This document shows positions 57,741 to 64,000 of a stretch of 64,000 nucleotides of DNA, piece by piece (position 1 is the first letter of the stretch; every line of letters starts with the position of its first letter). The translations under genes were made by a program, and so were the position numbers. The stretch is from positions 62,001 to 126,000 of the forward strand of contig NZ_PHKV01000009.1 of assembly GCF_002846205.1 (NCBI RefSeq), read 5' to 3'. The notes beneath the pieces are model-generated. The model saw only the letters and a list, made by a program, of their open reading frames with translations, made no database searches and had not been told where the DNA came from. The stretch comes from Xanthomonas prunicola (lineage in GTDB: Bacteria > Pseudomonadota > Gammaproteobacteria > Xanthomonadales > Xanthomonadaceae).

Positions 57741-60644
57741 ATGCAAACCACCATCCGTTCCGCCGGCACCGTGCCTGCCAACCGACGTACGCCGCTCGCC
57801 CAGTGCCTGGCGTTGTCGCTGGCCCTGCTGGCCAATGCCGCGCATGCGCAGGAAGTGCGCAAGGCCGCCGATGGCGTTACTGTGGTGCCGAGCGCCAAGG
57901 GCGCCGCACCGGTGCGCCTGCAAGTGGTCGATAGCGGCATCATCCGCGTCAGCGCCGATCCGGACGGCGACTTCGCCCGTAGCCCCAGCCTGATGCGCGT
58001 GCCGGTGCAGGGCGATAGCGCATTCCAGATTGCCGAGCAGGGCGACAGCGTGCAGCTGAAGACCGGCAAGGTCACCGCCACGGTGTCCACCGTCGACGGC
58101 CATGTCAGTTTCGCCGATGCCAGCGGTAAGCCGGTGTTGTCGGAAGTCGCCGGCGGGCGCAGCTTTGTGCCGCTGAAAGTGGAGGGCAAGCAGTACCTGA
58201 GCGTGCGGCAGCGCTTCCAGTCGCCCGATGACGAAGCGTTGTACGGCTTCGGCCAGCACCAGCAGGGCTGGATGAACCAGAGGGGCCGTAACGTCGAGCT
58301 GCAGCAGAACAACATCGACATGGCGGTGCCGTATCTGGTGTCCAGTCGCCACTACGGCCTGTTGTGGGACAACAACTCCATTACCCGCCTGGGCGACCCG
58401 CGCGGCCTGCAGCCGCTGCCGAAAACACTGAAGTTGTACGACGCCAAGGGCAAGGCCGGCGCGCTGACCGCACGCTATGCGATCAATGGCAAGCAGATCC
58501 TTGAGCGCCGCGAGAGCGAGGTGAACTACCAGTACCTCAGCGACCTGCCCAAGTATCCGAAGCAGGCGATCACCAAGGACAAGAACAGCCGCATGCAGGT
58601 CACCTGGGAGGGCGAAATCGAAGCGCTCACCGGTGGCGAACACACCTTCTCGCTGTATTCGAGCGAATACGCCAAGTTGTATGTGGACGGCAAGCTGGTC
58701 GTCGACCGTTGGCGCCAGAACTGGAATCCGTGGAATCACGAATTCAAGCTCGATCTGGAGCCGGGCACGCGCCACACCGTCAAGCTTGCGTGGGACCTGA
58801 TCGACCCGAGCTACATCGCGCTGCTGCATCGCGATCCGCTGCCGGCCGCCGAAGCCAAGGACCTATCTCTGTGGTCCGAAGCCGGGCAGATGATCGACTA
58901 TTACTTCGTCTCTGCCGATTCCTACGACCAGGCCGTCGCCGGCTACCGCGCGCTCACCGGCAAGTCGGTGATGCTGCCCAAGTGGGCGTATGGGTTCTGG
59001 CAGAGCCGCGAGCGTTACAAGAGCCAGGACGAATTGGTCGGCGCGGTGGCCGAATACCGCAAGCGCAAATTGTCGCTGGACAACATCGTGCTCGACTGGT
59101 CGTACTGGCCGGAAAACGCCTGGGGCTCGCATGATTTCGATCCCAAGCACTTCCCGGATCCCGATGGCATGGTCAAGGCCGTGCACGACATGCATGCGCA
59201 GATCATGATTTCGATCTGGCCCAAGTTCTATCCCACCACTGCCAACTACAAGGAACTGGACGCTGCCGGTTTCATGTTCAAGCGCAACGTGGAAGTGGGC
59301 GAGCTGGACTGGATCGGCAAGGGCTACAAGAACTCGTTCTACGACCCTTACTCGGAAAAGGCGCAAGCCATGTACTGGCGCCAGATCAACGAAAAGCTCA
59401 ACAGCAAGGGCTTCGATGCCTGGTGGATGGACGCCGACGAGCCGGACGTGCATTCCAACCTGGACATCGCCGAGCGCAAGGCACGCACCACGCCGAACGC
59501 GCTGGGTTCGTCGACCGAATACTTCAATTCCTACCCGTTGCCGCACACGCATGGCGTGTACGTGGGCGACCGCGCGGCCGACGACAAGCGCGTGTTCATC
59601 CTCTCGCGCAAGGGCTATGCCGGCACCCAGCGCAATGCAGTGGCGGTATGGAGCGGCGACATCGTCTCGCGTTGGGACGACATGCGCGACCAGATCTCTG
59701 GTGGCGTGAACATGGCGCTGTCGGGCTTGCCCAACTGGACCTTCGACATCGGCGGCTTTGCGGTGGAGAAGCGCTATGAAGACCAGGATCCGGCGCACCT
59801 GCCGGAATGGCGCGAGCTCAATACACGCTGGTTCCAGTTCGGCGCGTTCGTGCCGATCTTCCGCTCGCACGGCCAGTTCCCGTACCGCGAAATCTGGAAC
59901 ATCGCCCCGGAAGGCACGCCGTTCTACGACAGCATGGTGTACTACAACCGCCTGCGCTACGCGTTGCTGCCGTACATCTATAGCCTGGCCGGCGATACCT
60001 ACCAGCGCGATGGCGTGATCATGCGCGGCATGATGATGGACTTCCCGAACGACCCCAAGGTGCGCGACATCAACGACCAGTACCTGTTCGGCCCGGCGTT
60101 CCTGGTCGCGCCGGTGACCCGCTTCGGCGCCACCTCGCGGCAGGTGTATCTGCCAGCTGGCAGCAGCTGGCTGGATTTCGCTACCGGCAAGCGTTACGCG
60201 GGCGGGCAGAGCATCATTGCTGCCGCACCGATCGAACGCATGCCACTGTTCGTGCGTGCCGGTTCCATCGTGCCGAGCGGCCCGGTGCAGGAATACGTGG
60301 ACCAGAAGCCAGACGCACCGCTCACCGTGGTGGTCTACACCGGAGCCGACGGTCAGTTCTCGCTGTATGAGGACGACGGCAAGGGCTACGGCTACGAAAA
60401 CGGCGAGTTCAGCCGCATCCCGCTGGTCTGGAACCAGGCCAAGGGCGAGCTGCGCATCGGCAAGCGCGAAGGCAGCTGGACCGGCATGCAGGCCAAACGC
60501 ACCATCAATGTGCGCTTCGTCGACGGCCCGCGCGACGATGCCGGTGCGCTCGAGCCCAAGAGCGATACCAGCATCCAGTACGACGGTAAACCGGTCAGCG
60601 TGTTGCAGCGCAAGATTGCGTCCGGCAAAGCGCCTCGTCGATGA
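57741..60644 (+). CDS. GH31 alpha-xylosidase with PA14 insert
   Basis: A 967-residue GH31 enzyme that removes xylose from the non-reducing end of xyloglucan oligosaccharides. Signal peptide to about residue 33 (LALSLALLANAAHAQ). A PA14 domain (about 258-372, YLSDLPKYPKQAITK to WDLIDPSYIALLHRDPL) interrupts the N-terminal region, as in Cellvibrio japonicus Xyl31A. Nucleophile Asp564 is in WWMDADEPD and the acid/base Asp640 in WSGDIVSRWDD; FDIGGFAVEKRYEDQDPAHL and FRSHGQFPYREIWN match alpha-xylosidases. GGGAG lies 5 bases before the ATG at 57741. The 103-base gap after GH35 has no gene. Confidence 0.93.
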   Translation: MQTTIRSAGTVPANRRTPLAQCLALSLALLANAAHAQEVRKAADGVTVVPSAKGAAPVRLQVVDSGIIRVSADPDGDFARSPSLMRVPVQGDSAFQIAEQGDSVQLKTGKVTATVSTVDGHVSFADASGKPVLSEVAGGRSFVPLKVEGKQYLSVRQRFQSPDDEALYGFGQHQQGWMNQRGRNVELQQNNIDMAVPYLVSSRHYGLLWDNNSITRLGDPRGLQPLPKTLKLYDAKGKAGALTARYAINGKQILERRESEVNYQYLSDLPKYPKQAITKDKNSRMQVTWEGEIEALTGGEHTFSLYSSEYAKLYVDGKLVVDRWRQNWNPWNHEFKLDLEPGTRHTVKLAWDLIDPSYIALLHRDPLPAAEAKDLSLWSEAGQMIDYYFVSADSYDQAVAGYRALTGKSVMLPKWAYGFWQSRERYKSQDELVGAVAEYRKRKLSLDNIVLDWSYWPENAWGSHDFDPKHFPDPDGMVKAVHDMHAQIMISIWPKFYPTTANYKELDAAGFMFKRNVEVGELDWIGKGYKNSFYDPYSEKAQAMYWRQINEKLNSKGFDAWWMDADEPDVHSNLDIAERKARTTPNALGSSTEYFNSYPLPHTHGVYVGDRAADDKRVFILSRKGYAGTQRNAVAVWSGDIVSRWDDMRDQISGGVNMALSGLPNWTFDIGGFAVEKRYEDQDPAHLPEWRELNTRWFQFGAFVPIFRSHGQFPYREIWNIAPEGTPFYDSMVYYNRLRYALLPYIYSLAGDTYQRDGVIMRGMMMDFPNDPKVRDINDQYLFGPAFLVAPVTRFGATSRQVYLPAGSSWLDFATGKRYAGGQSIIAAAPIERMPLFVRAGSIVPSGPVQEYVDQKPDAPLTVVVYTGADGQFSLYEDDGKGYGYENGEFSRIPLVWNQAKGELRIGKREGSWTGMQAKRTINVRFVDGPRDDAGALEPKSDTSIQYDGKPVSVLQRKIASGKAPRR

Positions 60645-60729
60645 TCGTAGGCTGTCTTCAGTCGACGAGTAAGCAGATGCCGGAACGCCGCAAGGCAGGC
60701 GCGGGCGGTTCCGGTCAGGCAGCACGGCG

Positions 60730-63108
60730 GTGGCCGTGCTGACCCGGCGCGAGCTGTGCAAGGCAACCGGGGCCGCCATCGCGGTCCTGGGCGCCGTGCC
60801 GGCAACTGCACAGGCCGCGCAACCTTCGAAGAAGGCCGTGCTGCCGCCAGTCGCGGCGGCCGATGCCCTGCAGCTGTGGTATCGCGAGCCGGCCAAAGAA
60901 TGGGTGGAAGCCCTGCCGGTCGGCAACGGGCGATTGGGCGCGATGGTGTGGGGCGGTATCGCCCATGAGCGCCTGCAGCTCAACGAAGACACGCTATATG
61001 CCGGCGGCCCCTACGATTCCACCAGCCCGGATGCATTGGCAGCTCTACCGCAGGTGCGTGCGCTGATCTTCGCCGGGCGCTATGCAGAAGCCGAAAAACT
61101 GGCCGACGCCAAGCTGCTCTCGCGCCCGCTCAAGCAAATGCCGTATCAACCGTTGGGCGATCTGTTGCTGGATTTCGATCGCGCCGATGGCATCAGCGAC
61201 TATCGCCGTCAGCTCGATCTGGACACTGCAGTGGCAACCACCACGTTCCGCTCCGGCGGCGCGGTGCATCGGCGCGAGGTGTTCGTCTGCGCGCAAGCGC
61301 AATGCATCGTGGTCCGGCTGTCGTGCGACCACCCCGGCGGTATTTCGTTGCGTGTAGGCATCGACAGCCCGCAAAGCGGCGAGGTCACCGTGGAGCAGTG
61401 CGGTTTGCTGTTCAGTGGTCGAAACGGCAGTTTTGCCGGCATCGAGGGCAAGCTGCGGTTCGCGTTGCGGGTGCTACCGCAGGTCAGCGGTGGCAAGCTC
61501 AGCCAGGTGCGCGACCGGTTGCGTATCGACGCTGCCGATGAAGTGGTCTTGCTGCTCGGCGCAGCGACCAGTTACCAACGCTTCGATTCGGTCGATGGCG
61601 ACCCGCTCGCACTGACCGCAGCACACCTGCGCAAGGCCGCCACGCTGGATTTTCCGGCGCTGTTGCGTGCGCATCTGGCCGATCACCAGCGCCTGTTCCG
61701 GCGTGTGGCGATCGATCTCGGCAGCAGCGATGCCGCGCTGTTGCCCACCGACGTGCGCGTGCAACGGTTCGCCGAAGGTAACGACCCGGCACTGGCCGCG
61801 CTTTATCACCAATATGGACGTTACCTATTGCTCTGCAGTTCGCGGCCCGGCACCCAGCCAGCCAATCTGCAGGGCATCTGGAACGACCTGATGCAACCGC
61901 CGTGGGAAAGCAAGTACACCATCAACATCAATACCGAGATGAACTACTGGCCCAGCGAGGCCAACGCATTGCACGAGTGCGTTGAACCGCTGGAAGCCAT
62001 GCTGTTCGACCTGGCCAGGACGGGCGCACATACCGCAAAGGCGATCTACGACGCGCCCGGTTGGGTGGTACACAACAATACCGATCTGTGGCGGCAGGCC
62101 GGCCCGATCGACGGCGCCAAGTGGAGTCTGTGGCCGATGGGCGGCGTGTGGCTGCTGCAGCAGCTGTGGGACCGCTGGGATTACGGCCGCGACCGCGCCT
62201 ATCTCAGCAAGATCTACCCGTTGTTCAAGGGCGCCGCAGAATTCTTCGTTGCCACGTTGATGCGCGATCCGCAGACCGGCGCGATGGTGACCAATCCGTC
62301 GATGTCGCCGGAAAATCGGCACCCATTCGGTGCGGCGGTATGCGCCGGGCCCACCATGGATGCGCAGCTGCTGCGCGACCTGTTCGCCCAATGCATCGCC
62401 ATGAGCAAGTTGCTTGGCGTCGATGCGGAGCTGGCGCAGCGACTGGCCTCCCTACGCGAACAATTGCCGCCCAACCGCATCGGCAAGGCAGGGCAGTTAC
62501 AGGAATGGCAGCAGGACTGGGACATGCAAGCGCCGGAGATCCATCACCGCCACGTTTCGCATCTGTACGCATTGCATCCGTCCAGCCAGATCAATCTGCG
62601 CGACACGCCCGAACTGGCTGCGGCCGCACGGCGCTCGCTGGAAATCCGTGGCGACAACGCCACCGGCTGGGGCCTGGGCTGGCGTTTGAACCTGTGGGCC
62701 CGCCTGGCCGATGGCGAGCATGCGTATCGCATCCTGCAATTGCTGCTGGCGCCTGACCGCACCTATCCAAACCTGTTCGACGCACATCCGCCATTTCAGA
62801 TCGACGGCAACTTCGGCGGCACCGCCGGCATTACCGAAATGTTGCTGCAAAGTTGGGGCGGCAGCGTGTTCTTGCTGCCGGCCTTGCCCAAGGCGTGGCC
62901 ACGTGGCAGCGTGCGCGGCTTGCGCGTGCGCGGCGGCGCCAGCATGGACCTGGAATGGGATGGCGGTCGCTTGCAGCAGGCACGCCTGCACAGCGATCGT
63001 GGCGGGCGCTATCAACTGTCCTACGCTGGGCAGACCCTGGACCTGGAACTGGGCGCAGGCCGCACCCAGCAGCTGGGACTCAATCACAACCGATTGGTGA
63101 TGCAATGA
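60730..63108 (+). CDS. GH95 alpha-L-fucosidase
   Basis: A 792-residue GH95 enzyme removing terminal 1,2-linked L-fucose from xyloglucan. The start (GTG 60730, or GTG 60736) leads into TRRELCKATGAAIAVLGAVPATAQA, a twin-arginine-type signal. Catalytic residues by analogy to Bifidobacterium AfcA: Asn399 and Asn401 in NINTEMNYWP, Glu528 in ENRHP and Asp692 in FQIDGNFGG. The N-terminal beta-sandwich, alpha/alpha barrel and C-terminal domain are complete. The preceding GH31 ends 85 bases upstream; the stop overlaps the xylB ATG. Confidence 0.9.
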   Translation: MAVLTRRELCKATGAAIAVLGAVPATAQAAQPSKKAVLPPVAAADALQLWYREPAKEWVEALPVGNGRLGAMVWGGIAHERLQLNEDTLYAGGPYDSTSPDALAALPQVRALIFAGRYAEAEKLADAKLLSRPLKQMPYQPLGDLLLDFDRADGISDYRRQLDLDTAVATTTFRSGGAVHRREVFVCAQAQCIVVRLSCDHPGGISLRVGIDSPQSGEVTVEQCGLLFSGRNGSFAGIEGKLRFALRVLPQVSGGKLSQVRDRLRIDAADEVVLLLGAATSYQRFDSVDGDPLALTAAHLRKAATLDFPALLRAHLADHQRLFRRVAIDLGSSDAALLPTDVRVQRFAEGNDPALAALYHQYGRYLLLCSSRPGTQPANLQGIWNDLMQPPWESKYTININTEMNYWPSEANALHECVEPLEAMLFDLARTGAHTAKAIYDAPGWVVHNNTDLWRQAGPIDGAKWSLWPMGGVWLLQQLWDRWDYGRDRAYLSKIYPLFKGAAEFFVATLMRDPQTGAMVTNPSMSPENRHPFGAAVCAGPTMDAQLLRDLFAQCIAMSKLLGVDAELAQRLASLREQLPPNRIGKAGQLQEWQQDWDMQAPEIHHRHVSHLYALHPSSQINLRDTPELAAAARRSLEIRGDNATGWGLGWRLNLWARLADGEHAYRILQLLLAPDRTYPNLFDAHPPFQIDGNFGGTAGITEMLLQSWGGSVFLLPALPKAWPRGSVRGLRVRGGASMDLEWDGGRLQQARLHSDRGGRYQLSYAGQTLDLELGAGRTQQLGLNHNRLVMQ

Positions 63109-64000
63109 GCTTGTACGTAGGACTGGATGTGGGCACGCAGAGCGTCAAGCTGGTGGCCTACGATCCGCAGGATCGCGCCGTGGTCGCCACCATCGCCGCG
63201 CCGATGGAACTGATCAGCCGCGACGACGGCACCCGCGAGCAACAGGCGCAGTGGTGGATCGACGGCATCGTGCATTGCTTCGCGCAGCTCGACGGCCAGT
63301 TGCGCGCACGTGTGCGCGGCATTTCCGTGTCGGGCCAGCAACACGGCTTTGTGCCGGTGGCTGCCGATGGCAGCGTCACCGCGCCGGTCAAGTTGTGGTG
63401 CGATACCAGCACTGCGCTGGAATGCGACGAAATCATGGACGCCGTCGGTGGCGCGGCTGGCAGTGTTGCTGCTGCAGGCAACCCGATCATGGCCGGCTAC
63501 ACCGCCTCCAAACTGCCGTGGACGCGCAAGCATCGCCCCGAGGCGTATGCAGCGATGACCACGGTGATGCTGCCGCACGACTACATCAACTTCTGGCTCA
63601 CTGGCGAGCGCTTTGCCGAAGTCGGCGATGCGTCCGGTACCGGCTGGCTGGACGTGCGTACGCGGCAGTGGTCCGAGCGCATGTTGAGTGCGGTCGACGC
63701 GCAGCGCGACCTGCGTGATGCATTGCCGCCGCTGGTGGAAACCGGCGCGGTCTACGCAGTGTCCGATGCCGCTGCCCAGGCATTGAATCTGCCGGCCGGC
63801 GTGCGCGTCACCACCGGCGGCGGCGACAACATGATGGCCGCCATCGGCACCGGAAACGTGGTGCCTGGACGCCTGACCATGAGCCTGGGGACTTCGGGCA
63901 CCTTGTTCGCCTACGCCGATCACCCTGTGGTGGACGACGACGCACGCTGGGCCGCGTTCTGCTCCTCCAGCGGCGGCTGGCTGCCGCTGATCTGCACCAT
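63105..64000 (+). CDS. xylB: Xylulokinase, 3' partial
   Basis: FGGY-family kinase phosphorylating D-xylulose, the second step in xylose catabolism. About 298 codons are present before the window ends. MSLYVGLDVGTQSVKLVAYD is the phosphate-1 motif, ISVSGQQHGFVPVAADGSV and the surrounding WCDTSTALECDEI fit XylB, and GVRVTTGGGDNMMAAIGTGNV plus GTSGTLFAYADHP are the phosphate-2 region. The ATG overlaps the GH95 stop (ATGA). Its place at the end of the glycosidases points to use of xylose released by GH31. Confidence 0.9.
   Translation, partial: MSLYVGLDVGTQSVKLVAYDPQDRAVVATIAAPMELISRDDGTREQQAQWWIDGIVHCFAQLDGQLRARVRGISVSGQQHGFVPVAADGSVTAPVKLWCDTSTALECDEIMDAVGGAAGSVAAAGNPIMAGYTASKLPWTRKHRPEAYAAMTTVMLPHDYINFWLTGERFAEVGDASGTGWLDVRTRQWSERMLSAVDAQRDLRDALPPLVETGAVYAVSDAAAQALNLPAGVRVTTGGGDNMMAAIGTGNVVPGRLTMSLGTSGTLFAYADHPVVDDDARWAAFCSSSGGWLPLICT

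Overview
This GC-rich window is from a Xanthomonas (Xanthomonadaceae, Gammaproteobacteria). The lexA operator is the perfect palindrome TTAGTAGTAATACTACTAA, the Xanthomonas LexA box as I recall it. The outer-membrane receptors are of the Xanthomonas/Caulobacter TonB-dependent type. The PrxQ has its cysteines at 48 and 84, as I recall for the X. campestris enzyme. The last 19 kb has the layout of the Xanthomonas xyloglucan-utilisation locus. Species cannot be fixed from the sequence alone.

1-9.2 kb is a housekeeping run on the + strand: kdsA (5' end outside the window), a small membrane protein, eno, ftsB, ispD, ispF, truD, then surE, pcm, a YqaA-type membrane protein and an NlpD-like lipoprotein. 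A small Smr-domain gene lies opposite between truD and surE. The series resembles the enterobacterial surE-pcm-nlpD-rpoS order, but no rpoS follows; a tandem array of a 7-bp repeat sits there instead. 9.4-16.8 kb holds a Mth938-domain gene and yhbY on the minus strand, then rlmE, ftsH, folP, miaA, hfq and hflX. 17-25.9 kb holds pncC, ubiB, the SOS block lexA-recA-recX, alaS, csrA and tRNA-Ser(GCU) with its own promoter and terminator.

26.7-32 kb is more accessory: a soluble chemoreceptor with three tandem PAS repeats, a pirin gene divergent from a LysR regulator, and a DedA-rhodanese fusion. 32-38.2 kb is a long minus-strand run (gcvR, rraB, prxQ, phoH, a lipoprotein, a DUF1275 protein, thiD, an alpha/beta hydrolase) ending at two identical tRNA-Arg(ACG) genes with a good promoter and terminator. 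dapA and a short bamC-like lipoprotein gene follow on the + strand, then fdxA on the minus strand.

40.3-64 kb is the catabolic half. A minus-strand dgo operon (KDPGal aldolase, galactonate dehydratase, SMP-30 lactonase, KDGal kinase) degrades galactonate. It is divergent from a GbpR-like LysR regulator. Two TonB-dependent receptors follow, then a GH74 xyloglucanase, a CE20-type acetylesterase, a GH35 beta-galactosidase lipoprotein, a GH31 alpha-xylosidase with an inserted PA14 domain, a GH95 alpha-L-fucosidase and a xylulokinase cut by the window end. Together they could cut, import, deacetylate and strip fucosylated, galactosylated, acetylated xyloglucan, and route xylose and galactose into metabolism. 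Two near-identical 17-bp palindromes, TATTCCTCC-N3-GAATA, lie before the LysR gene and before the first receptor gene, which suggests one regulator couples the dgo operon to the xyloglucan locus. I regard this coupling as the most interesting observation here.
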